A stretch of 55,285 nucleotides of DNA from DATATV01 sp035551355 (GTDB lineage: Bacteria; Actinomycetota; Actinomycetes; Mycobacteriales; Pseudonocardiaceae). The stretch's first letter is position 1. Each line of letters starts with the position of its first letter. The position numbers and the translations under genes are program-made. The DNA is taken from the NCBI GenBank assembly GCA_035551355.1, contig DASZNF010000074.1, positions 1 to 55,285 on the forward strand. The letters run 5' to 3'. Below the pieces are notes generated by a model that had not been told where the DNA came from, made no database searches, and saw only the letters and a program-made list of their open reading frames with translations. Shown in pieces: positions 1 through 7,799 of the stretch.

Positions 1-683
1 TCTTTGCGGTCACACGCGGCGCGGGCGATCAGGTAGCGCTGGGCCAGTTCCTCGACCAGCAGCGGGTGGGCGCCGATCGGGTCGCTGACCACCGCGGCGC
101 CGGTGCGGGCGACCCAGCGGTGGAACAGGCCCGGTGCGAGCAGCCAGGACGCTACGGCGACTCGGTGACCTCGGCGGCCGGCCGCCGCGACGGCCTCGTC
201 GACGCTGGGGTGGGCCGTGGTCACGTAACCGATGCGGACTCGGCCGCCAACCCGGTCGGCCAGCAGGCGGGTGGCGTGACGGACGTCGGCCAGGGCGTTG
301 GGGTCGGAGGAGCCGGCGGCGGCCAGGACCACGGCGTCGCCTCGGCGCAGGCCGGCGGTGCGGAGGCGGTCGTGCATCGCGGCGACCACGGCAGGGGCTG
401 GGCCTAGGGGGTCAGCCACGATCGTGTCGGGGTGGGCGCTGCGGTTCACCTGGCCGGGGACGTCCACTCGAACGTGGTATCCGCTGGCCAGGAAGGCGGG
501 GACGACCACGGCTGGACCGGTCACGTCGGCGAGGACCTCGGTCACGTTGGGGGCGCGGACGTCGGCGAAGGCTCTGGTCACCGGGACGCCGGGCAAGCGC
601 TTGCGGAGGGCGTCGGCGATATCGTCCACGGCCACCGCGCCCGCGTCCTCGCGGGTGCCGTGGGCGACCAGGACGAGGGTCAT
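1..683 (-). CDS. Sirohydrochlorin chelatase-like protein (CbiX/SirB family), 3' end outside window
   Basis: Reading the minus strand from the ATG at 683-681 gives an open frame to the window edge, at least 227 residues, with no stop seen. The protein opens MTLVLVAHGTRED, and the AHGTR motif with a second conserved histidine in a GYHV context (about residue 70) are the metal-binding features of CbiX/SirB chelatases. Two chelatase-like halves appear present, as expected for the 230-270 residue actinobacterial form. The family inserts Fe2+ or Co2+ into sirohydrochlorin. The start overlaps the stop of nnaR by 4 nt (ATGA), so it is the last visible gene of the nirB-nirD-nnaR operon. Inference: it supplies siroheme for NirB. 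A cobalt-chelating role for cobalamin cannot be excluded. Confidence 0.85.
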   Translation of the reverse strand, partial: MTLVLVAHGTREDAGAVAVDDIADALRKRLPGVPVTRAFADVRAPNVTEVLADVTGPAVVVPAFLASGYHVRVDVPGQVNRSAHPDTIVADPLGPAPAVVAAMHDRLRTAGLRRGDAVVLAAAGSSDPNALADVRHATRLLADRVGGRVRIGYVTTAHPSVDEAVAAAGRRGHRVAVASWLLAPGLFHRWVARTGAAVVSDPIGAHPLLVEELAQRYLIARAACDRK

Positions 684-1822
684 CCGGGGTCACCGACCGG
701 GTCTACGGCCAGGCGGTAGCCGCGCTTGACGACCGTCTGGACCAGGCGGGGTTCGCCGAGGGCGGAGCGCAGCCTCGCCACGGCGGTCTCCACCGCGTGT
801 TCTTCGCCGCTGCCGGGCAGGGCGACCAGCAGGGCGGCTCGGGAGACCACCGTGCCGGGGCGTTGGCCGAGAGCGCGGAGCACGGCCATGGGGGCCGGGG
901 GGACGGGGCGGAGTTCGCCGTCGACGACCACGCCCTGGCCGCGCAGTTGCAGGGTCTTCGAGCCGACCTCGATGACCTGGGCTCGGGCCGGCAGTGCGGT
1001 GGAGAGTTCGCGGACCAGGGCGCCGATTCGAGCCCGTTCCGGCTGGACCACCGGGACGCCGCGGTTGGCCAGCGGGCCCGCGGTAATGTCGCCGACGCAG
1101 ACGGTCAGGACCGGGCCACGCAGGGCGTCGAGCAGGGCGTTCAGGCGGCCGCCGCGGTCGGCGGTGGCCAGGACGCTGGCGGCGGCCGGGGCGCTGGTGA
1201 AGGTGAGGGCGTCGACCTGGCCGGCCAGCAGGCCGTCGAGCAGGCGTTCCAGTGGCGCGGGATCGGCCGGGCCCATCCAGCGGTACACCGGCACCGGGAC
1301 CACCTCGGCACCGGCCGCGCGCAGCGAATCCACGAACTCGGCCAGCGGCTCACCGTGCAGTTGCACCGCGATGCGCTGACCATCCACTCCGGACGCCAGC
1401 AGGTGTTCCATCAGCTCGGCGCTGGATTCCGAGTCCGGGGACCACTTCTCCTGCAACCCGGCCGCGCGCACCGCGCCCTTCGCCTTGGGACCCCGGGTGT
1501 ACACGGCGGCCGCGCCAAGACCGGCCAGCAGGCTGGTTCCCAGGCCCCAGCCCTCGGCCGCCTCGACCCAGCCGCGGAAGCCGATGCCGGTGGTGGCCAC
1601 CACCGCGTCCACCGGGCTGGCCAGCACGTTCTTGGTCGCGGCCAGGAGTTCGCTGTCGTCGGCCAGGGGCACGATGCGGATGGCCGGTCCGTGCACCACG
1701 CTGGCGCCGCGCCGCTCCAGCAGCGCACCCAGCTCGTCGGCCCGGCGGGCCGCGGTCACCCCGACGGTGTATCCGGCCAACGGTGCAACGTCCACAACGG
1801 TCCTCTCGGCGATCGTGATCAC
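680..1822 (-). CDS. nnaR: NnaR-type regulator: uroporphyrinogen-III synthase-like domain fused to winged-helix DNA-binding domain
   Basis: About 380 residues from a GTG at 1822-1820 that overlaps the nirD stop (GTGA). An in-frame upstream extension inside nirD is unlikely to be translated. Residues about 10-265 form a HemD-like fold (AGYTVGVTAARRADELG near the N-terminus). The C-terminal ~100 residues are an OmpR/PhoB-type winged helix ending in VKRGYRL, with the typical VETAVARLRSALG recognition-helix region. This architecture and the position beside nirBD match NnaR, described in Streptomyces and Mycobacterium smegmatis as a co-activator of nitrate and nitrite assimilation with GlnR. The HemD part may sense a tetrapyrrole or be catalytic; I cannot tell which. 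Its probable targets are the conserved promoter elements upstream of narK and the nitrate reductase gene in this window. Confidence 0.88.
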   Translation of the reverse strand: MITIAERTVVDVAPLAGYTVGVTAARRADELGALLERRGASVVHGPAIRIVPLADDSELLAATKNVLASPVDAVVATTGIGFRGWVEAAEGWGLGTSLLAGLGAAAVYTRGPKAKGAVRAAGLQEKWSPDSESSAELMEHLLASGVDGQRIAVQLHGEPLAEFVDSLRAAGAEVVPVPVYRWMGPADPAPLERLLDGLLAGQVDALTFTSAPAAASVLATADRGGRLNALLDALRGPVLTVCVGDITAGPLANRGVPVVQPERARIGALVRELSTALPARAQVIEVGSKTLQLRGQGVVVDGELRPVPPAPMAVLRALGQRPGTVVSRAALLVALPGSGEEHAVETAVARLRSALGEPRLVQTVVKRGYRLAVDPVGDPG

Positions 1823-2181
1823 GGTGCGCCCACCCACACCATTCCGTCGATCTCGCGGACCCGGTACACCGGAACGGACACGCCCGCCTCGTCCAGGCAA
1901 CTCCCGCTCCGCAGATCAAACGCCTGTTTGTACACCGGTGACACGACGACCGGCACACCAGAGCGGTCTCCCACGATACCCCGGGAAAGCACGGCCGCCG
2001 AACTGAACGGATCGATGTTTCCCACGGCGTACAATTGGCCGTCATAGGTCCGAATCACGGCGGCCTGGCTGCCGTCGGGCAGCAGCGCGGCCACCCCGCG
2101 CTCGGGCTGCAGCCGGTCGCTCGGGCAGACCGCGACGAATCCCTCGGCCAGTTCCGCTGGCGCCTGTCGTACGGCCGTCAT
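1819..2181 (-). CDS. nirD: Nitrite reductase (NADH) small subunit NirD
   Basis: 120 residues, the usual NirD length. The ATG at 2181-2179 is chosen because it overlaps the nirB stop by 4 nt and follows a good Shine-Dalgarno (GGAGGTGG) inside the nirB end; longer in-frame starts lie within nirB. The protein has a Rieske-like ISP fold (AVGNIDPFSSAAVLSRGIVGD, then SPVYKQAFDLRSG). As in other NirD proteins the Cys/His ligands of a true Rieske cluster are absent, so it probably supports NirB rather than carrying a cluster. Together NirBD reduce nitrite to ammonium with NADH in the cytoplasm. Third position in the overlap chain nirB-nirD-nnaR-cbiX. Confidence 0.93.
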   Translation of the reverse strand: MTAVRQAPAELAEGFVAVCPSDRLQPERGVAALLPDGSQAAVIRTYDGQLYAVGNIDPFSSAAVLSRGIVGDRSGVPVVVSPVYKQAFDLRSGSCLDEAGVSVPVYRVREIDGMVWVGAP

Positions 2182-4703
2182 CTTGCTGCCACCTCCGGAA
2201 TACCGACCAGCACGGGAACCGGCTGGCCCCGCTCGGCACGGAACGAGATCGTCGGATCGGGAGTGCCGGGGGCGTTGACGAAGGAGGTGAACCGGGACAG
2301 CTTCTCCGGGTCCTCCAGCACCCCCCGCCACTCGTCCGCGTAGTCGCGCACGTGTTCGGCCATGGCCGCGTCCAGTTCGGCGCAGATGCCGAGGCTGTCG
2401 TCCACGATGACCGCGCGCAGATGGTCCAGGCCGCCCTCCATGGCCTCGATCCAGGGTGCGGTGCGCTGCAACCGGTCGGCGGTGCGCACGTAGAACATCA
2501 GGAACCGGTCGATGGTGCGGATCAGCGTTTCACTGTCCACATCGGACATCAGCAACTGCGCGTGCCGGGGCATGGTGCCGCCGTTGCCGCCGACGTAGAG
2601 GTTCCAGCCGTGTTCGGTGGCGATGACTCCGAAGTCCTTACCGCGGGCCTCGGCGCATTCCCTGGCGCAGCCGGACACCCCGGCCTTGAGTTTGTGCGGG
2701 GAGCGCAGGCCGCGGTAGCGCAGTTCCAGTTCGATGGCCATGGCCACCGAGTCCTGCACGCCGTAACGGCACCAAGTGGAACCGACGCAGGACTTGACCG
2801 TGCGCAGCGCCTTCCCGTAGGCATGGCCGGACTCGAAACCGGCCGCCACCAGGCGTTTCCAGATCGGCGGCAGCTGATCAACGGTGGCGCCGAACAGATC
2901 GATGCGCTGGGCTCCGGTGATCTTGGTGTAGAGCCCGAAATCCCGGGCCACCTCGGCGATCACCAGCAGCTTCTCCGGGGTGACCTCGCCGCCGGGAATG
3001 CGCGGCACCACCGAGTAGGTGCCGTTGCGCTGCATGTTGGCCAGGAAGTGGTCGTTGGTGTCCTGGAGAGTGGCCTGCTCGCCGCTCAGGATGTGGCCGG
3101 TGCCGAGGGTGGCCAGGATGGAGGCCACCACCGGTTTGCAGATGTCGCAGCCGCGGCCGGAACCGTTGCCGTGCTTGGCGATCAGCTCGGTGAAGGTGCG
3201 CACGCCGGTGGCCCGGATGATCTCGAACAGTTCGGCCCGGGAATGGGTGAAGTGCTCGCACAGCGCGGTGGACTGTTCGACCCCGCAGGAGTTGAGCAGG
3301 GTTTTCAGCATCGGCACGCAGGAACCGCAGGTGGTGCCGGCGTTGGTGCAGGACTTGAGTTTGGGCACGGTGTCCGCGCCCTGATCGCGGATGGCGCCGG
3401 TGATGGCGCCCTTGGTGACCGCGTTGCAGGTGCAGATCTGGGCCTCGTCGGGCAATGCGTCCACGCCGACTCCAGCGGCCCCGCCCTCGGGTGCGAGCAG
3501 CGCGGCCGGGTCGGCGGGCAGGGCGCGGCCGACCAGCGGGCGCAGCATCGCGTAGTCGGCCACGTCGCCGACCAGCACCCCGCCGAGCAGGGTGCGGCCG
3601 TCGTCGGAGACCACGAGTTTCTTGTAGGTTCCGGAAACCGCGTCGTTGACCACGACCTCCAGCGCCTCCTCGGCGGCGGCGTGCGCGTCGCCGAAGCTGG
3701 CCACGTCCACCCCGAGCAGCTTGAGCTTGGTGGAGGTGTCCGCGCCGGGGAAGCCGGTTTCGGCGCCCAGCAACCCGTCCGCGACCAGTTCGGCCATGGC
3801 GTAACCGGGCGCGACCAGGCCGTACACCCGGCCGTCCAGGCAGGCGCACTCGCCGATGGCGTAGATGTGCGGATCACTGGTGTGGCAACCGGAATCGACC
3901 ACCACGCCGCCGCGTTCGCCGATGTCCAAACCGGATTCGCGGGCCAGCTGGTCGCGCGGGCGGACACCGGCGGAGAACACCACCAGGTCCAGGTCGAGTT
4001 CGGCGCCGTTGGCCAGGGTGGCCAGCAGCCGGCCGCGGTCGGCCACGATCTGCTTGGCCGAGGTGCCGGTGTGCACGGTCAGGTCGAGCTTTTCCACCAG
4101 GCGGCGCAGCAGGCCGCCGCCCCCGTCGTCCACCTGCAACGGCATCAGCCGCGGGCCCAGCTCCACGATGTGCGGGGACAAACCCATACCGCGCAACGCG
4201 TTGGCCGCTTCCAGGCCGAGCAGGCCGCCGCCGACCACCATGGCCGCGCGCCGGCCCCGAGCACCGATCGCGGTCTTCTCGGCGGCGGCGCGGATGCGGT
4301 CCAGGTCGTCGATGGTGCGGTAGACGAAGCAGCCGGGCAGGTCCTTGCCGGGCACCGGGGGCACGAACGGATCCGAGCCGGTGGCCAGTACGAGTTCGTC
4401 GTAGGACTGCCGGACACCGGCTCGGGTGGTGACCGTGCGGCTGGCCCGGTCGATGGTGGTGACCGGGTCGCCCAGCCGGACGGTGACCAGGTCGTCGTCG
4501 GCGAAACCCGCGTCCGGCAGAGCAAGCGTGTCCGCGTCCCATTCGTCCACATAGGACGATAGGGAGACGCGGTCGTAGGCGGGACGGTCCTCTTCGGCCA
4601 GCACGACGACCCGCCAGGCATTCTGGTCGTCGCGCTCGCGCAGGTGCTGCACGAGGCGATGGCCGACCATGCCGTAGCCGATCACGACCAGTGTCCGCGT
4701 CAT
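2178..4703 (-). CDS. nirB: Nitrite reductase (NADH) large subunit NirB
   Basis: 841 residues, standard for assimilatory NirB. Order of domains: FAD/NAD(P) pyridine nucleotide reductase (GYGMVG at the N-terminus), BFD-like [2Fe-2S] region with cysteines near 422-424 and 456-462 (CTCNAVTKG and TTCGSC), a further GCDIC segment near 518, then the sulfite/nitrite reductase ferredoxin-like half and siroheme-[4Fe-4S] half. Cluster/siroheme ligands are seen as a C-x5-C pair (SCVGSTWC, about 639) and C-x3-C pair (GCARECAEA, about 681). It reduces nitrite to ammonium in six electron steps. First gene of the operon with nirD, nnaR and cbiX. The 135-nt leader contains a GlnR-like site at 4778-4793. Nothing suggests damage. 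Confidence 0.97.
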   Translation of the reverse strand: MTRTLVVIGYGMVGHRLVQHLRERDDQNAWRVVVLAEEDRPAYDRVSLSSYVDEWDADTLALPDAGFADDDLVTVRLGDPVTTIDRASRTVTTRAGVRQSYDELVLATGSDPFVPPVPGKDLPGCFVYRTIDDLDRIRAAAEKTAIGARGRRAAMVVGGGLLGLEAANALRGMGLSPHIVELGPRLMPLQVDDGGGGLLRRLVEKLDLTVHTGTSAKQIVADRGRLLATLANGAELDLDLVVFSAGVRPRDQLARESGLDIGERGGVVVDSGCHTSDPHIYAIGECACLDGRVYGLVAPGYAMAELVADGLLGAETGFPGADTSTKLKLLGVDVASFGDAHAAAEEALEVVVNDAVSGTYKKLVVSDDGRTLLGGVLVGDVADYAMLRPLVGRALPADPAALLAPEGGAAGVGVDALPDEAQICTCNAVTKGAITGAIRDQGADTVPKLKSCTNAGTTCGSCVPMLKTLLNSCGVEQSTALCEHFTHSRAELFEIIRATGVRTFTELIAKHGNGSGRGCDICKPVVASILATLGTGHILSGEQATLQDTNDHFLANMQRNGTYSVVPRIPGGEVTPEKLLVIAEVARDFGLYTKITGAQRIDLFGATVDQLPPIWKRLVAAGFESGHAYGKALRTVKSCVGSTWCRYGVQDSVAMAIELELRYRGLRSPHKLKAGVSGCARECAEARGKDFGVIATEHGWNLYVGGNGGTMPRHAQLLMSDVDSETLIRTIDRFLMFYVRTADRLQRTAPWIEAMEGGLDHLRAVIVDDSLGICAELDAAMAEHVRDYADEWRGVLEDPEKLSRFTSFVNAPGTPDPTISFRAERGQPVPVLVGIPEVAAR

Positions 4704-4777
4704 GCGGTGTCCTCCGAGAGTGGGGTACCGATGGAAACCATGCTGGTCAGCGGCCGTGTCGACCTGGGGTCGCCCGC

Positions 4778-4793
4778 GTTGCGCCGCCGTTAC
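4778..4793 (-). promoter_or_regulatory. Candidate GlnR half-site pair upstream of nirB
   Basis: On the minus strand the sequence reads GTAAC-6 nt-GCAAC, one mismatch from the actinobacterial GlnR pattern gTnAC-N6-GaAAC. It lies 75-90 nt upstream of the nirB ATG, a plausible activator distance. Only one clear a/b pair is visible; the following 16 nt fit the pattern poorly. Confidence 0.45.
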
Positions 4794-4838
4794 GTATTTC
4801 TCTCCGCGCAGGTCAGGGCCGGGTGATCGAGGGATGCG

Positions 4839-6209
4839 TCACACCCGGACCAGACTCGGCTCGGCCTGCGCGGTTGTCGCGGCCGGGGCGGAACGACGCA
4901 GGTACACCGCCCAGGTGAGGACGGCGCAGGCCACGTAGAACACCAGGAAGCAGAGCACCGCGGGGGTGCCGCTCTTGACCGCGGCGAAAGACTGACGGAA
5001 GGCGATGTTGATCAGGACGCCGCCGAACGCGCCGATGGCGGCGGCGATGCCGATCACCGCGCCGGACAGCCTGCGCCCACGCAACAGCGCGGCCGGTCGG
5101 TCCTCGCCCGAGGCCAGCGCCTTCGCGCGGAAGATGGCCGGGATCATCTTGTAGGTGGAACCGTTGCCGACGCCGGAGAAGATGAACAGCAGCACGAACG
5201 CGAACTCGTAGAGCAACAGCGACTTCTCCCCCGCCGCCAGGACCAGCAGCGCGGCACAGACGGCCATCACCAGGAAGTTCACCAGGGAGATCCGGGCGCC
5301 GCCGAGCCGGTCGGCCAGCCAGCCGCCCAGCGGGCGGGACAGCGAACCGAGCAGCGGGCCGAGGAAGGTGATGGCGGCGGCCTGCACCGGGGTGCGGTGG
5401 AACTGGTTCTGCAGCACCAGACCGAAGGCGAAGGCGTAGCCGATGAACGAGCCGAAGGTGCCGATGTAGAGCAGCGACATCACCCAGCAGTGCGCGTCCC
5501 GGATCGCCTCCCGCATGGCGCGGGAGTCGTTGCGGACCGAGGAGATGTTGTCCATGCTCAGCGCGGCGACGGTGGCGCCGATGACGATCAGCGGCAGGTA
5601 GACCCAGAGCACGATGCGCGGCTGCAAGGCACCGGCGGTGCCAAGCACGGCCAGGCCGACCAGCTGGATCACCGCGACGCCAAGGTTTCCGCCGCCTGCG
5701 TTGAGGCCGAGGGCCCAGCCCTTGCGGTGTTCCGGGAAGAACGAGTTGATGTTGGTCATCGAGGAGGCGAAGTTGCCGCCGCCAAGACCGGCGACCGCGG
5801 CCACGACGACGAACGTGGCCAGCGAGGTGCCCGGGTGCATGACGACGGCCAGCAACACGGTGGGAATCAACAACAGCAGCGCGCTGGCGACGGTCCAGTT
5901 CCGGCCGCCGAACCGGGCCACCGCCAGGTTGTAGGGAATGCGCAACACCGCGCCGACCGCGGTGGCCACCGAGGTGATCAGGAACTTGTCCGCCACCGAC
6001 AGGTGGTAGGCCGGGCCCATGAACAGCACCATCACCGAGAACAGGCTCCAGATGGAGAAGCCGACGTGTTCGGTGACGATGGAACAGATCAGGTTGCGGT
6101 TGGCGATCTTCTTTCCGCCCGCCGCCCAGAACTCCGGATCGTCAGGGTGCCATTCGTCCAGCCAGCGCCCGCCGGAATGGTTGGCCTGCCTCGGTTCCGT
6201 GACCGTCAT
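4839..6209 (-). CDS. narK: Nitrate/nitrite transporter, MFS NNP family (NarK type)
   Basis: 456 residues with twelve predicted membrane segments. Two nitrate-signature-like stretches are visible: GLGGGNFASSMTNINSFFP followed by KGWALGLNAGGGNLGV in the first half, and a GVGNGSTYKMIP segment in the second half. These are typical of NarK/NasA porters that import nitrate or exchange it for nitrite. The N-terminus (WHPDDPEFW) resembles actinobacterial NarK. It sits as a single gene between the nitrate reductase pair and nirB, with its own leader containing a conserved promoter element (6238-6260). In this assimilation context nitrate uptake is the likely main task; nitrite export during excess cannot be excluded. 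Confidence 0.95.
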   Translation of the reverse strand: MTVTEPRQANHSGGRWLDEWHPDDPEFWAAGGKKIANRNLICSIVTEHVGFSIWSLFSVMVLFMGPAYHLSVADKFLITSVATAVGAVLRIPYNLAVARFGGRNWTVASALLLLIPTVLLAVVMHPGTSLATFVVVAAVAGLGGGNFASSMTNINSFFPEHRKGWALGLNAGGGNLGVAVIQLVGLAVLGTAGALQPRIVLWVYLPLIVIGATVAALSMDNISSVRNDSRAMREAIRDAHCWVMSLLYIGTFGSFIGYAFAFGLVLQNQFHRTPVQAAAITFLGPLLGSLSRPLGGWLADRLGGARISLVNFLVMAVCAALLVLAAGEKSLLLYEFAFVLLFIFSGVGNGSTYKMIPAIFRAKALASGEDRPAALLRGRRLSGAVIGIAAAIGAFGGVLINIAFRQSFAAVKSGTPAVLCFLVFYVACAVLTWAVYLRRSAPAATTAQAEPSLVRV

Positions 6210-6237
6210 GTGCGTCCTCCAGCATCGAGTGGCCTCG

Positions 6238-6260
6238 ACAGTAGGAACCGGCGATTACCC
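6238..6260 (-). promoter_or_regulatory. narK promoter: -10 TACTGT with conserved upstream element shared with the nitrate reductase promoter
   Basis: On the minus strand TACTGT (6243-6238) fits the actinobacterial -10 TAnnnT. Directly upstream lies GGGTAATCGCCGGTTCC, nearly the same as the element at 9892-9910 in front of the nitrate reductase gene, where the -10 is TAGCGT. No -35 match is seen, as expected for an activator-dependent promoter. A weaker GlnR-like pair TTCAC-6 nt-GAAAA is at 6309-6324. Confidence 0.5.
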
Positions 6261-6329
6261 CGAGGTGGCCTGCGATGACGGCTGGGGCAACTCGTGCGCA
6301 CAGCGTGGTTTTCTTTGCGGTGAAACCGT

Positions 6330-7799
6330 TTACTGGCCGGGCTCGGCGGCGCGGAGCCAGGCGGTGAGGTCGGACACGGCGTCCCGGCAGCCGCCGCAGC
6401 CGGTGGTGGCCCGGGTGGCCTTGGCCAGTGCCGGGACGTCGCGGGCGCCCTCGCGCCAGGCGGAGACCAGCTTGCCCTTGGAGATCGAGTTGCAGCGGCA
6501 GATCAGGGCACCGGCGGGGAGGTCGCCGACGCCGGTGGCGGCGGCGCCTTCGGGCAGGGCGCGGCCGAGCAGGAGGGCCAGTCGGTCTTCGGGGACGGGG
6601 GTGCCGCGGTCGTAGAGCTGGGTGATGGTGGCGGCCGCGTCGGGGACGCCGAACAGGATCGCGCCGACGACCTTGTCGTTGCGCACCACCAGTTTCGCGT
6701 ACCGGCCGCGGGCCGGGTCCGCCATCCGGACCACCTCGACGTCGTCGCTGCCATCGGAGTCGTCGGTGTCCGGGTCGAGGTGGGTTTCGCCGAGGGCGGC
6801 CAGGTCGATGTCGCGGGCCTTGAGCCGGGTGACCACGGCGGTGCCGTGGTAGCGGGCGGCCGGGTCGGTTCCGGTGAGCAGCGCGGCCAGCACGGCGGCC
6901 TGTTCCCAGGCCGGGGCGACCAGGCCGGACACGGTGCCGGGATGCTGGGCGCAGTCGCCGATGGCGTGGATGCGCGGATCGTTGGTGCGTAACGAATCGT
7001 CGATGACGATGCCGCGATCGACGGCCAGTCCGGCCTCGGCGGCCAGTTCGGTTTCGGCGCGGACGCCGGTGGCGACCACGACCAGATCGGCCGGGACCGC
7101 GCTGCCGTCGGCCAGTTTGAGGCCGTCGCCGGGGAGGTAGCGGGTCGCCTCGATGCCCAGCCGGAACTCGATTCCTTTGCCGCGCAAAGAATCCAGCAGG
7201 ACTCGGCCGGCGCCGCTGTCGAGTTGGCGTTCCATCAGTCGTTTCCGTGGATGGACCACGGTGACCAGGCTGCCGCGGCCGACCAGGCCGCGGGCGGCTT
7301 CCAGGCCGAGCAGGCCGCCGCCGAGGACCGCGACCGGGGCGCCGGGGCGGATCTGGTCGAGGATGTGGGCGCAGTCGGCCAGGGTGCGGAAGGTGGCCAC
7401 GCCGGGCGCGAGGGCGCCGTCCTCGGCCCGCAGGCCGTCGATCGGAGGGACCCAGGCACGGCTGCCGGTGGCCACCACGAGCGCGTCATAGTCCACTGTG
7501 GAGTCGTCCGCGAGGTGTACTTTCCTTGCTGCCCGGTCGATCTTGGCAACCACGGTGTTCCGGCGTAGGTCGACGCCGAGGTTGTCGGCCCAGTGTTCGT
7601 CGTGCAGCGCGACGGAGGGGGTGTCCAGGCCACCGGCGAGGACGGTGGACAGCAGGACCCGGTTGTAGGCCGGATGGGGCTCGTCGCCGAGGACGGTCAG
7701 GGCCACTCGTTCGCCGGAGGGGTCGGCCCGGCGGATGTCCTCGGCCAGCCGGGCGCCGGCCATGCCGTAGCCCAGGATCACCACGCGTCGCGGCGTCAC
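6330..7799 (-). CDS. Nitrate reductase electron-transfer flavoprotein (NirB-N-terminal-like, with BFD [2Fe-2S] domain)
   Basis: 489 residues from a GTG at 7799-7797 that overlaps the stop of the catalytic subunit by 4 nt. A longer in-frame reading into the upstream gene is a shadow. The N-terminus has the Rossmann dinucleotide motif GYGMAGARLAED. The first ~400 residues align in layout with the FAD/NAD(P)H half of NirB. The C-terminus carries BFD-type cysteines CRC (about 434) and CGGC (about 468-471). It resembles Bacillus NasB, which passes NAD(P)H electrons to the molybdenum subunit. Overlap with the catalytic gene implies stoichiometric expression. It could be mistaken for a truncated NirB, but it lacks the siroheme domain and ends cleanly. 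Confidence 0.88.
   Translation of the reverse strand: MTPRRVVILGYGMAGARLAEDIRRADPSGERVALTVLGDEPHPAYNRVLLSTVLAGGLDTPSVALHDEHWADNLGVDLRRNTVVAKIDRAARKVHLADDSTVDYDALVVATGSRAWVPPIDGLRAEDGALAPGVATFRTLADCAHILDQIRPGAPVAVLGGGLLGLEAARGLVGRGSLVTVVHPRKRLMERQLDSGAGRVLLDSLRGKGIEFRLGIEATRYLPGDGLKLADGSAVPADLVVVATGVRAETELAAEAGLAVDRGIVIDDSLRTNDPRIHAIGDCAQHPGTVSGLVAPAWEQAAVLAALLTGTDPAARYHGTAVVTRLKARDIDLAALGETHLDPDTDDSDGSDDVEVVRMADPARGRYAKLVVRNDKVVGAILFGVPDAAATITQLYDRGTPVPEDRLALLLGRALPEGAAATGVGDLPAGALICRCNSISKGKLVSAWREGARDVPALAKATRATTGCGGCRDAVSDLTAWLRAAEPGQ

Noticed and set aside
134..2047. 637-codon plus-strand open frame over cbiX and nnaR
   Set aside because: Arg/Gly-rich shadow with no recognisable domain; covered by genuine minus-strand genes.
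2352..4562. 736-codon plus-strand open frame antisense to nirB
   Set aside because: Frame opened by high GC3; Gly/His/Gln-rich with no family motif, while the minus strand encodes a complete NirB.
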